Part shown: positions 27,844-35,800 of the stretch, piece after piece
Numbering within the stretch: position 1 is the first letter of the stretch
Layout: each line of letters begins with the position of its first letter
NCBI RefSeq assembly: GCF_028595325.1
Contig: NZ_JAQQXR010000005.1
Coordinates: 1 to 64,000 of the forward strand
Length of the DNA: 64,000 nucleotides
Origin: Janthinobacterium fluminis
GTDB taxonomy: Bacteria; Pseudomonadota; Gammaproteobacteria; Burkholderiales; Burkholderiaceae_D
Reading direction: 5' to 3'
Program-made: the position numbers and the translations under genes
Notes under the pieces: generated by a model
The model's database searches: none
What the model was told of the DNA's origin: nothing
The model's input: only the letters and a program-made list of their open reading frames with translations

Positions 27844-29312
27844 ACGACGAACACTTCCTGGCCTGGCTGAAAAGCCCGGCCGCCATCCCCATCGTCCTGA
27901 TCGAGGTCGAGGCCCGCGTGGCCGGCGCCGAGACGACGCGCTACCTGTCCACCGGCAGCTACGTCACGGCGCCGACGGACACGCCGGCCAACACCTGCTA
28001 CGAGGCGATCGTCTCGACCGGCCTGGAGTTCTCCGAGCAGTTGTCGCTGAGCGGCGAGGCGGGGCTGTCGGCCGGCGACATCGAGATCCACAACCCGGCC
28101 GGCGTGCGCGACGGCTGGGCCAACGACGTCTGGGCCAACCGGCCCATCCGCGCCTGGGTCGGCGACCCTGGCTGGCCGCGCGCCGACTTCCGCATGATCT
28201 TCAACGGCATCGTCGCCGACATCGCGCCGAAGGGGGCCGACAAGCTGGCGCTGAAGCTGCGCGACAAGCTGCAGCGCCTGAACACGCCCGTCAGCGAGGC
28301 CAAGCTGGGCGGCGCCACGCCGAACGCCGACGCCCTGCTGCCGCTGTGCTGGGGCGAGACGCACAACGTCACGCCGCTGCTGAGCGATCCGGGCACGCTG
28401 GAATTCCAGGTGCACGGCGGCGCCGTCGAGCGCATCGACGAGGTGCGCGCCAACGGCGTGCCGGTCAGCGCCACGCTCGACAACGGCCGCGGCAAGTTCA
28501 CGCTCAAGGTCGCCAACGCCTCGGCCGCCGTCACCGTCTCGCTCAAGGGCGAGACGGCGGGCGGCTACCGCAACACCGTGGCGGCGCTGGTGCAGCGCAT
28601 CGTCACCGGCTACGGCAAGGCGGCCGACCGCTTCACGGCCGCCGACCTCGACAGCGCGAACCTGGCCGCCTTCGAGGCGGCGCATCCGCAGCCGGTGGGC
28701 CTGTACTTATCCGGCCGCACCAACGTGCTGAATGCCTGCCAGATGCTGGCCAACAGCCTGGGCGCGCAGATCGCCATGTCGCGCCTGGGCCGGCTGCGCC
28801 TGATCCAGCTGGCGCTGCCGGGCGCCGGCATGCCGACTGCCATCCACCCCTGGCACATGGTCGACGGCACGCTGGCGCCGACCAGCCGCACGGCCGTGGC
28901 GGCCGCCGTCAAGCTCGGCTTTTGCAAGAACTGGACGGTGCAGGACAAGCTCGACACCGGCATCCCCGTGCAGCACAAAGACTTGTACAAGAGCGAGTGG
29001 TTGACGACGACGCGGGCCGACGCCGCCGTGCAGGCGCTGTACCGGCTCGACGCCGAGCCCGTGCAGCAGGACACGCTGCTGCTGCGCAAGGTCGAGGCCG
29101 ACGCGGAGGCGGAGCGCCGCCTCGCGCTGTGGCGGGTGCCGCGGACGATCTATGAATTTGAAGGAACGCCGGAAATGATGGCGCTGGAACTGGGGCAGGC
29201 CGTCACGCTGCATCACCGGCGTTACGGCATGGCCGGCGGCGCGCCCGGCGTGGTCGTTTCGCTGGCGCCGAACTGGCTTAACGCACACGTGAAAGTGGGG
29301 GTACTCGTATGA
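27840..29312 (+). CDS. Tail-tip / hub protein, 490 residues
   Basis: The gene is coupled to the tape measure gene by ATGA overlap, the usual place of distal-tail or hub proteins. The product begins MNDEHFLAWLKSPAAIPIVL and has beta-rich segments such as MIFNGIVADIAP and YLSGRTNVLNACQMLANSLG, which hint at a hub-like fold, plus a C-terminal part that ends in ALELGQAVTLHHRRYGM. I do not recognise a named family with certainty. Lambda M, L, K, I and J equivalents are not evident, so this protein may do the work of several of them. Confidence 0.65.
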   Translation: MNDEHFLAWLKSPAAIPIVLIEVEARVAGAETTRYLSTGSYVTAPTDTPANTCYEAIVSTGLEFSEQLSLSGEAGLSAGDIEIHNPAGVRDGWANDVWANRPIRAWVGDPGWPRADFRMIFNGIVADIAPKGADKLALKLRDKLQRLNTPVSEAKLGGATPNADALLPLCWGETHNVTPLLSDPGTLEFQVHGGAVERIDEVRANGVPVSATLDNGRGKFTLKVANASAAVTVSLKGETAGGYRNTVAALVQRIVTGYGKAADRFTAADLDSANLAAFEAAHPQPVGLYLSGRTNVLNACQMLANSLGAQIAMSRLGRLRLIQLALPGAGMPTAIHPWHMVDGTLAPTSRTAVAAAVKLGFCKNWTVQDKLDTGIPVQHKDLYKSEWLTTTRADAAVQALYRLDAEPVQQDTLLLRKVEADAEAERRLALWRVPRTIYEFEGTPEMMALELGQAVTLHHRRYGMAGGAPGVVVSLAPNWLNAHVKVGVLV

Positions 29313-30613
29313 CGACACAAATGCTCAACGACCGCGACGCGCTGATCCAGGCGACCTATCCGCGCTTCGAGGACCAGGGCTCGGGCAAGCTGGTGCTGCT
29401 GGTCGCCAGCGCGCAGCTGTTCAAGATGCCGGCCGCCGGCGGCGCCGACCCGGCGCCGATCACGCTGACGGCGCTGCCGCTGAACCTGCCGTCCGACGAC
29501 ATCGTGTTCGGCATCGTCGGCGGCACGCTGACGGGCACTGGCAACGCGCGCACGCTTACCTATGCCGCGATGACGGCGCCGACGGCGGCCATTACGGCCA
29601 CCGTGACTCATCAGGGCGTGGCTTACACGGCCACGCAAGCCATCGTCAAGGTGGCCGACGGCGGTGCCGGCCCGCGCGGTTCGCAGACGTTGTACCTCTT
29701 TGGCGGGGCATGGTCGGACGCGGCGGCCGATGAGGCCACGACAGGGCCGAACCAGCTTGGCGACACCGTCACGATCTCGAACAACGGCACGTTCGCGCTG
29801 ACGAAAACGTGGAATGGCACGGCCTGGGTGGCGCCGGGCGTGGTGATCGACGGAAAAATGCTGGTTACCGGCTCGGTGAGCGCGGCGGCGATCAATACCA
29901 ATAACTTGACGCTCCGCGCTGCAGACGGAACATTGATCTTGGGGGCTGGGACGGCACTCGGTGGCACATATATTGCCAATGCAGCCATTACAACATCAAA
30001 AATTGGCGATGCGCAAATTACCAGCGCAAAGATCGCTGATGCGCAGATTACCAGCGCAAAGATCGCTGACGCTCAGATTACTGGCGCAAAAATCGCTGAT
30101 GCTCAGATCACAGCGGCAAAGATTGGCGATGCAGAGATTACAAGCGCAAAAATTGCCAATGCCTCCATCACGAATGCCAAGATCGTAAATGCGGCTGTTG
30201 ATACGCTACAACTGGCGGGGCAAGCGGTGACAATACCGCTGAGTGCAGCTTCTAAGTCATTGCCATGTAACGTGCCATTAACACTCACTATTACATCTAC
30301 TGGTGCGCCAATTTTAATTTTAGGGTACTCCATGGGTATTGTGGCTGGAGTTTACCGTACTGTACTTGAAGAACAGGTAACCTTGTATCGGGACGGAAAT
30401 ATCATATTTACGACAATTGAAGATAAGTTCACGAGTTCGAAGAATGAAAATACGAGAAATTTTATATTCTTGGATCGCCCTGGAATTGGAGCATTTACCT
30501 ATTCCATGGTTAGGTCTGGCGTATTTTTTTCTGATGGGGGTCATGTGGATCAATATGAAAGATTTCCAAGTAATGCGTTAGCGACGTTATTTTTGTTAGA
30601 AACAAAACGATGA
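29309..30613 (+). CDS. Tail fibre with decapeptide repeats and divergent tip
   Basis: The 434-residue product overlaps the hub gene by ATGA. Residues 1-220 are high-GC and conserved in style with the operon. Residues 227-296 are seven tandem ten-residue units of the type ITSAKIADAQ, probably a shaft. The last ~125 residues, from about base 30230, are encoded by AT-rich DNA (hand-counted lines of 33-45% G+C against a clearly GC-rich genome), with different codon use. This is the expected place for a receptor-binding tip, and its composition suggests recent exchange. Confidence 0.75.
   Translation: MTTQMLNDRDALIQATYPRFEDQGSGKLVLLVASAQLFKMPAAGGADPAPITLTALPLNLPSDDIVFGIVGGTLTGTGNARTLTYAAMTAPTAAITATVTHQGVAYTATQAIVKVADGGAGPRGSQTLYLFGGAWSDAAADEATTGPNQLGDTVTISNNGTFALTKTWNGTAWVAPGVVIDGKMLVTGSVSAAAINTNNLTLRAADGTLILGAGTALGGTYIANAAITTSKIGDAQITSAKIADAQITSAKIADAQITGAKIADAQITAAKIGDAEITSAKIANASITNAKIVNAAVDTLQLAGQAVTIPLSAASKSLPCNVPLTLTITSTGAPILILGYSMGIVAGVYRTVLEEQVTLYRDGNIIFTTIEDKFTSSKNENTRNFIFLDRPGIGAFTYSMVRSGVFFSDGGHVDQYERFPSNALATLFLLETKR
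29987..30196 (+). repeat. Seven 30-base coding repeats in the fibre shaft
   Basis: Seven in-frame 30-base units encode ten-residue repeats of ITxAKIxDAQ type. The central units are nearly identical at DNA level and the outer ones have drifted. Copy number could change by recombination and alter fibre length. Confidence 0.85.
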
Positions 30614-31005
30614 AAAATTTCATTATTTATTCTGAGCTTGGTCAGATTTTACAATTTGGCAGTTGCCCAGATTCGATGCTGGCAATGCAGACATCCACAG
30701 GCCGAAAAGTTCTTCAATGTGAGGCCAATCCGTTGACTCAATGGGTGTCCGACGGGGTGTTGGTCGATAGGCCCGTATTTCATGTATCGACCTCGACTGA
30801 GAAAATTGTTGCTGATGGAACCAGCGAGGTTGTTATTGCGGGTTTGCCGGCGGGGACTGATGTTCGCGTGCTTGGCCCAGTGTCTAGCTCTATCACTGCC
30901 GATGGGAGCGATATCGTGATGACTTTTCTTTCGCCCGGCGATTACACGATCAGGGCAGTTCTCTTTCCATTCCAAGACTATGAGGTGATTATTCATGCGA
31001 CTTGA
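30610..31005 (+). CDS. Fibre-associated protein, 131 residues, unknown
   Basis: The ATG overlaps the fibre stop (ATGA). The product begins MKNFIIYSELGQILQFGSCP and its second half looks like a small beta-sandwich (TSEVVIAGLPAGTDVRVLGP, then DYTIRAVLFPFQDYEV). The DNA keeps the low G+C of the fibre tip, so it was probably acquired with it. It may be a fibre tip subunit or fibre chaperone. No named family recognised. Confidence 0.6.
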   Translation: MKNFIIYSELGQILQFGSCPDSMLAMQTSTGRKVLQCEANPLTQWVSDGVLVDRPVFHVSTSTEKIVADGTSEVVIAGLPAGTDVRVLGPVSSSITADGSDIVMTFLSPGDYTIRAVLFPFQDYEVIIHAT

Positions 31006-31408
31006 CGTTTCCCCATTTCCAACGGCTGATCTTGCCCGGGCGTGGGCGCGTAACGAAATTGATGTCGCCGCCGGCGTCGCGCGCTCGCGGCATATCACGA
31101 TTGCACCTGCTCAGGACGCCGTTTATGCGGCGAAATACGCCGATGCGCTGGCGTTTGCCCGGGCTGGTTATCCAGCCGCCAAGATCGATGATTATCCCTG
31201 GATCAAGGTCGAAGCGGAATCGACCGGGAAAATGTTCGCCGCTGCTGCCGATGGAATTAGGGCGGGCGCTGACCCATGGCATATGCATGTCGGCCCCACT
31301 CTGGAGGGCCTGCGCATCGGCGGCAAGGCTGCTTTGGCGACCATCACCTCGACGGCGGCCATCGTCGCGCACGCGCGCGCCGTGGTGCTACAGCTCAGCA
31401 AAATTTAG
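30995..31408 (+). CDS. Conserved-type phage protein of the fibre region, 137 residues
   Basis: The frame starts inside the end of the previous gene (11-base overlap) and composition returns to high G+C along it. The product (begins MRLDVSPFPTADLARAWARN) is helical and soluble, with no signal or membrane segment. It sits between the fibre tip genes and another tail protein and may be a fibre assembly factor. Function is not recognised. Confidence 0.6.
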   Translation: MRLDVSPFPTADLARAWARNEIDVAAGVARSRHITIAPAQDAVYAAKYADALAFARAGYPAAKIDDYPWIKVEAESTGKMFAAAADGIRAGADPWHMHVGPTLEGLRIGGKAALATITSTAAIVAHARAVVLQLSKI

Positions 31409-31415
31409 GAATCCA

Positions 31416-32246
31416 ATGACTAATCTTCAAATAATTTCAGACAACGCCGCCGACCGCGCCACGCTGAGCGTGTCGAGCCAGGCCGGCGGGCTGGGCGCGG
31501 CCAATCTGCTGACCGACATCAAGGGCCAGGTGTGGCGCGCGGCCGGCACGTCGGCCACGCTCACCGCCGTCTGGCCGGCCGGCGAGCGCATCGGCGGCGT
31601 GCATCTGCCGTTCTGCAACCTCAGTAGCGGTGCGACGGTGCGCGTGCGCGGCTACACCTGGGCGACGGACGCCGCGCCCGTCTTCGACACGGGGGCGGTG
31701 TTCGCCTGCCCGGCGCTGCCGCTGGGCGTGTGGGAGTGGGGCGCGCCGCTGGGCGTGAACGCGTTCGCCTACGGCGGCGGGGCGCACGGCCGCGTCTGGA
31801 TCGAGCCCTCGCATGTCGTGCAGAAGCTCGTCATCGACATCGTCGACGCCGGCAATACCGCCGGCTACATCGAGGCCGCCCGCCTGGTCTGCGGCCGTAG
31901 TTGGTCGCCCGAGCACAACGCCGACTACGGCGCGCCGCTGACGGTGCTCGACCGCAGTACGCAGTACCGCAACGGCGCCGGCGACCAGATGGTCGACCGT
32001 GGCACCCAGCACAGAAAGTTGTCGCTGAGCCTGTCGTCGATGACGCCGCAAGACCGCGAGGCGCTGTATGCGATCGCCCGCGGCAATGGCATGGCCAGGC
32101 CGCTGCTGCTGAGCCTCTACCCGGGCGACGCCGACCCGCTGCTGGAGCAGGCGCACCAGGTCTATGGCCGCCTGGTCGCGGCGCCCGCGATGAGCACGCC
32201 GAACTTCTTGCGTTACGCCACCCAACTCGACTTTGAGGAAATCTAA
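31416..32246 (+). CDS. Tail protein, 276 residues, unknown
   Basis: ATG 31416 follows TAGGAATCCA; a longer upstream frame overlapping the previous gene is rejected. The product (begins MTNLQIISDNAADRATLS) is beta-rich, with LTAVWPAGERIGGVHLPFCN and a C-terminal part ending ATQLDFEEI. The layout resembles phage proteins that adapt fibres to the tail tip. Its stop overlaps the second fibre gene's start (TAATGG arrangement), so translation is coupled. Confidence 0.6.
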   Translation: MTNLQIISDNAADRATLSVSSQAGGLGAANLLTDIKGQVWRAAGTSATLTAVWPAGERIGGVHLPFCNLSSGATVRVRGYTWATDAAPVFDTGAVFACPALPLGVWEWGAPLGVNAFAYGGGAHGRVWIEPSHVVQKLVIDIVDAGNTAGYIEAARLVCGRSWSPEHNADYGAPLTVLDRSTQYRNGAGDQMVDRGTQHRKLSLSLSSMTPQDREALYAIARGNGMARPLLLSLYPGDADPLLEQAHQVYGRLVAAPAMSTPNFLRYATQLDFEEI

Positions 32247-34033
32247 TGGAACGTTTTTATGATGGACAGCAGGACTATGTGGCGCAGCTGAACCGGATGG
32301 ATGCGCAGTTTGACGCGGCGCTGGGCGCCGTGCCGGCGCCGGCGGCCAGCGCGGCCGCCGCTGCCATGTCGGCCGCCGCCGCGCTCACCTCCGAAAACCA
32401 TGCGCGCGCCTCCGAGCTCGGCGCGGCCGGCAGCGAAGCCGACGCCTCGGCGAGCAAGCTGGCCGCCGCCGCCGCGCTGAAATCGTTCGGCAACCGCTAC
32501 CTGGGCACCAAGCCGGCCGCGCCGACGCTGGACAACGACGGCGGCGCCCTGCTGGCCGGCGCCGCGTACTGGGACCTCGCTCTCAACGGCGGCTGCCTGC
32601 GTGTCTGGGCGGGCGGGAAGTGGAATACGGTGCCGGCCAATGTCGCCTCGGCCGTCGCGTTCACGCCGTCCGGTGGCATTGCGGCGACCGACGTGCAGGC
32701 TGCCTTGGCCGAGCTGGATGTGGAAAAAGTTGCGGTAGCGGTTTTGGCTGCTGGCGGCGGTGCTGCTTCTGTTGGCCTTACGCCTTCCGGCGGTATTGCG
32801 GCGGGCAATGTGCAGGCGGCCCTGGCCGAGCTCGACGCCGAGAAGGAGCCCGTGATAGCGCCCGGCACGGCGGTGCAATACTGGCGTGGCGATAAGTCCT
32901 GGCGCGACTTGGCTACCGACGTGCGCGGCGCCGTGCTGAGCGGCCTGTCGCTGGCGTCAGGCGCCGCTGTGGCCGCCGCCGACACCATCCTGGTGGCGAT
33001 GGGTAAACTGCAGAAACAGCTCGCCGACCTGGCCGCGAGCAAGGTCAACATCGCCAATCCCGCAACGATGGGGGCGCTGGCCCATACGGGAGACGTGGCC
33101 ATCAGCGGCAGCCTTGCGGCAGCAGGCGCCATTACGTCTTACGGTACGATCCATGCCGGCAGAATGGGGATGGGCGATCAGGGGTACTTTGTGGCGCTTA
33201 GTCCCAGCAACGACGCCTACCTTCGCCTCTGGAACAATGGCGGAGTCAGCTACCTGCACTCCACCTACTCGGCGACTGCCGGCGCCAAGCCCTTTGTTAT
33301 TTCGGTAGGCAGTAACATTACTCCTGTCGCAACGTTCCGAGGCGGCGAAATGTTGCTCGACGCCTCATTGATTATTCGCAGCAAATCGAGCGGATGGAGC
33401 CACTTTTCTGCTGACATTGTAGCCCAGTCCTACATGACGTTTGCGTGTGCCGGGGCAAGTGGTAGCGGGCCGGCGGCAGGTTTTATCGGCACCGACGGCG
33501 GCGCTGCGTTTGGCGTGGGAACGGGGGCAAACTTTGGCATTCGGGCTACCAAGGACCTCATTCTGGAATCAGACACCGGGATTATTCGGCCCGCGACCGA
33601 CGGGCATAGCAACCTGGGCATTGGGGCCTGTCGCTGGGGCGTGATTTATTCGACCACCGGCGCGATCAACACGTCGGACGCCCGCGAAAAAACGCCGGTG
33701 CGCGGCCTGACGGCGCAGGAGATTGCCGCCGCCAAGGCGCTGGCCAGCGAGATCGGCGCCTACCGCTGGCTGTCCGCAGTGGCCGACAAGGCTGGCACCG
33801 CCCGCGACCATATCGGCATGACGGTCCAGCGCGCCATCGAGGTGATGACGCAGCACGGCCTGGACCCGTTCCGCTACGGCTTCATCTGTTTTGACGAGTG
33901 GGCCGAGGCGGAGAACGTTGACACGGGCGTGCCAACGCCGGCGGGCAGCCGCTACGCGTTTCGCTATGACGAACTGAATATGTTCCTCGCGCGCGGCTTC
34001 GAGGCGCGCCTGGCGGCCCTGGAGGCGGCCTGA
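32246..34033 (+). CDS. Second tail fibre with S74 self-cleaving chaperone domain
   Basis: The 595-residue protein has an N-terminal attachment region, two copies of a fibre repeat of type TPSGGIAAxxVQAALAELDxEK (around bases 32663-32728 and 32777-32845), a beta-rich shaft and tip, and a C-terminal peptidase S74 intramolecular chaperone domain from about residue 470. Ser477 in NTSDAREK is the predicted self-cleavage site. In endosialidases and phage fibres this domain trimerises the fibre and then cuts itself off. The end of the domain (YDELNMFLARGFEARL) is coiled-coil like. This is probably the main host-recognition fibre or a second one. Confidence 0.85.
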   Translation: MERFYDGQQDYVAQLNRMDAQFDAALGAVPAPAASAAAAAMSAAAALTSENHARASELGAAGSEADASASKLAAAAALKSFGNRYLGTKPAAPTLDNDGGALLAGAAYWDLALNGGCLRVWAGGKWNTVPANVASAVAFTPSGGIAATDVQAALAELDVEKVAVAVLAAGGGAASVGLTPSGGIAAGNVQAALAELDAEKEPVIAPGTAVQYWRGDKSWRDLATDVRGAVLSGLSLASGAAVAAADTILVAMGKLQKQLADLAASKVNIANPATMGALAHTGDVAISGSLAAAGAITSYGTIHAGRMGMGDQGYFVALSPSNDAYLRLWNNGGVSYLHSTYSATAGAKPFVISVGSNITPVATFRGGEMLLDASLIIRSKSSGWSHFSADIVAQSYMTFACAGASGSGPAAGFIGTDGGAAFGVGTGANFGIRATKDLILESDTGIIRPATDGHSNLGIGACRWGVIYSTTGAINTSDAREKTPVRGLTAQEIAAAKALASEIGAYRWLSAVADKAGTARDHIGMTVQRAIEVMTQHGLDPFRYGFICFDEWAEAENVDTGVPTPAGSRYAFRYDELNMFLARGFEARLAALEAA

Positions 34034-34059
34034 GCACTATCCGCCACTGCTGCAAGCGC

Positions 34060-34081
34060 GCCACCTCCGGGTGGCTTTTTT
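34060..34081 (+). terminator. Terminator between tail and lysis genes
   Basis: GCCACC (34060-34065) pairs with GGTGGC (34070-34075) around a TCCG loop and is followed by six Ts. It separates tail from lysis genes within the same strand run. Confidence 0.8.
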
Positions 34082-34105
34082 ATTTCGACGACCTGGGAGG
34101 TATTT

Positions 34106-34471
34106 ATGGCTGAGCTAGCAAGCTCCACCGTCGGCATCGCCATCGCCGCCGGCACCATCACGTTGACGGGCTCTATCCTCGGGGTGCAGTACGACGCGTT
34201 GCTGGCCGGCTTCTTCGGCGGCCTCGTGTCGCTGTCCTACCTGCCGGCGATGAGCCTGCCGCGCATCGCCGGCAGCGTCGTCGGTTCCTCGCTGATCGCC
34301 GGCTGGTTTGCGCCCGTGCTCAGCGTGGCGGCGGCCAACTATCTGCCCTTCGTCGCCGGCGCCGGCGAGTCGGCCATCCGCATCGCGGCCGCGGCGGCCC
34401 TGGGCCTGTGCGCCCAGGTCCTCATTCCGGCCGCGTTCGCGTGGCTGCGCCGCCGCGGAGAGCCGCAATGA
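34106..34471 (+). CDS. Holin candidate
   Basis: The 121-residue protein has three or more hydrophobic helices (VGIAIAAGTITLTGSILG, ALLAGFFGGLVSLSYL, AAAALGLCAQVLIPAAFAWL) and a short basic, charged tail RRRGEPQ. Size, topology and position before the endolysin are those of a phage holin that opens the inner membrane. A TGGGAGG ribosome site precedes the ATG. The gene overlaps the next by ATGA. Identification is by topology and context. Confidence 0.75.
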   Translation: MAELASSTVGIAIAAGTITLTGSILGVQYDALLAGFFGGLVSLSYLPAMSLPRIAGSVVGSSLIAGWFAPVLSVAAANYLPFVAGAGESAIRIAAAAALGLCAQVLIPAAFAWLRRRGEPQ

Positions 34472-34629
34472 CGGGCGCCGGCATGGTCGTGGCCGCCATC
34501 GTGCTGCTGCGCGGCTTGTACGCGGCCAACCACATGTGCCGAAAAACCGCCTTGCCCGTCCGCGCCGCCTGGGTGTTGCTGACGGTCGGCGCCGCCGCCG
34601 TGCTGCTGCAGGGCGGCGCGCCTGTCTAG
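34468..34629 (+). CDS. Second small lysis membrane protein, 53 residues
   Basis: ATG 34468 overlaps the holin candidate's stop (ATGA). The product has two hydrophobic helices (MVVAAIVLLRGLYAA and AWVLLTVGAAAVLLQGG) separated by a basic turn. It may be an antiholin or a second holin subunit. It is too short for a family call, but coupling to the holin gene and the 11-base distance to the endolysin support it. Confidence 0.6.
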   Translation: MTGAGMVVAAIVLLRGLYAANHMCRKTALPVRAAWVLLTVGAAAVLLQGGAPV

Positions 34630-34640
34630 GAGATACAACG

Positions 34641-35156
34641 ATGACTCTTGAGCAGCTTTTGGCCATCATGCCGCTGGCCCGGCAGCGCGCCGGCCTGTTT
34701 TTCCCCGCGCTGAACTCGGCGATGGCGGAGTTCGGCATCAACACGCCGGCGCGCCAGGCGTCCTTCCTGGCGCAGCTGGGCCACGAGTCGGGCCAGTTGC
34801 GCTACGTGCGCGAGTTGGCCAGCGGCGCCGCTTACGAGGGCCGCGCCGACCTGGGCAACACGGTGGCCGGCGACGGCGTGCGCTACAAGGGCCGCGGCCT
34901 GTTGCAGATCACGGGCCGCGCCAACTATGCCGCCTGCGGCCGGGCGCTCGCCCTGGCTTTGGTCGAGCGCCCGGAATTGCTGGAGCTGGTGCCGCACGCT
35001 TGCCGCTCGGCCGCCTGGTTCTGGCAGTCGCGCGGCTTGAACGAACTGGCCGACGCCGGCGACCAGTTGCGCATCACGCGCCGCATCAACGGCGGCAGCA
35101 CGGGGCTGGCGGAGCGCCTGGCGCTGTTCGCGCGGGCCAGGGCGGTGCTCGCGTGA
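34641..35156 (+). CDS. Endolysin, glycoside hydrolase family 19 type
   Basis: The 171-residue product matches GH19 chitinase-like endolysins: FLAQLGHESGQLRYVREL carries the catalytic Glu, and YKGRGLLQITGRANYAACG is the family signature. The N terminus (LARQRAGLFFPALNSAMAEF) is the usual helical start. These enzymes cut the glycan strands of peptidoglycan. There is no signal peptide, so export depends on the holin. ATG 34641 follows TAGGAGATACAACG. Confidence 0.9.
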   Translation: MTLEQLLAIMPLARQRAGLFFPALNSAMAEFGINTPARQASFLAQLGHESGQLRYVRELASGAAYEGRADLGNTVAGDGVRYKGRGLLQITGRANYAACGRALALALVERPELLELVPHACRSAAWFWQSRGLNELADAGDQLRITRRINGGSTGLAERLALFARARAVLA

Positions 35157-35503
35157 GGCCGTATGCTTTGCTGGCGGCGCTGGTGCTGGCGCTGGCTGGC
35201 GCCGCCCTGGGCGGCGCGTACTGGTACGGGCGCCTGGAGGGGCGGGCCGAGGGCGTGGCCGAGATCGCCGCGCTGCGCCTGCGCGTGGCCGGCAAGGATG
35301 CGGAGATCGCGGCGCACAACGCCGCGCTGGCGGCGCTGGAGGCGGCTGCCGGCCGCCGCGCCCGGGTCGCCGCCGCCGCGCTGACGCTGGCGCAAGAGCG
35401 GGCCGCCGCCGGCCGCCGGAACGCGGCGCGCCTGCTGGCGCTGGCGCCGAGCGGGGATGCCTGCGCCGACGCCGAGGCCTTGATTGCCCGGGAGATGAAA
35501 TGA
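35153..35503 (+). CDS. Inner-membrane spanin (Rz-like)
   Basis: Translation starts at GTG 35153, overlapping the endolysin stop. The 116-residue protein has one N-terminal membrane helix (ALLAALVLALAGAALGGAYW) and a long Ala/Arg/Glu-rich coiled coil, the layout of Rz proteins. The last codons overlap the start of the lipoprotein gene. Rz and Rz1 together fuse inner and outer membranes in the final step of lysis. Confidence 0.75.
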   Translation: MRPYALLAALVLALAGAALGGAYWYGRLEGRAEGVAEIAALRLRVAGKDAEIAAHNAALAALEAAAGRRARVAAAALTLAQERAAAGRRNAARLLALAPSGDACADAEALIAREMK

Positions 35504-35757
35504 GGCCCCTGTTGTTGCTCGTCCCCGTCCTTGCGCTGGCCGCCTGCGCGGGACCGGCGCCGCTGCGGGTGCCGCTTGCCGTGCCCTGCATCGGCGCCGT
35601 GCCGCCGGCGCCGCTCTTGCCGGTCGTGCCGCAACAGGGCATCTTCGAGCAGGCCAAGGCCCTGCTGGCGCGCGAGCGCCTGCGCGACGCTTACGAGGAC
35701 GAGCTGCGGGCCTTGCTGGGCGCCTGCGCGGACCACGGCGACGCGGCCGGGCCTTGA
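35500..35757 (+). CDS. Outer-membrane spanin lipoprotein (Rz1-like)
   Basis: The 85-residue product has a signal peptide with lipobox LAAC (Cys16) and a Pro-rich mature start (AGPAPLRVPLAVP), as Rz1 proteins do, then a short helical end. It overlaps the Rz-like gene by four bases (ATGA). It completes the holin-endolysin-spanin cassette and is the last gene of the tail element. Confidence 0.75.
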   Translation: MRPLLLLVPVLALAACAGPAPLRVPLAVPCIGAVPPAPLLPVVPQQGIFEQAKALLARERLRDAYEDELRALLGACADHGDAAGP

Positions 35758-35800
35758 CGGCGGATGCCGGCGACGCCGTGCCGGCTGGGGGCGGCTGTCC

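Noticed and set aside
29987..30196. Tandem repeats as a possible CRISPR array
   Set aside because: Units are 30 bases without spacers, stay in frame, and encode a fibre shaft.
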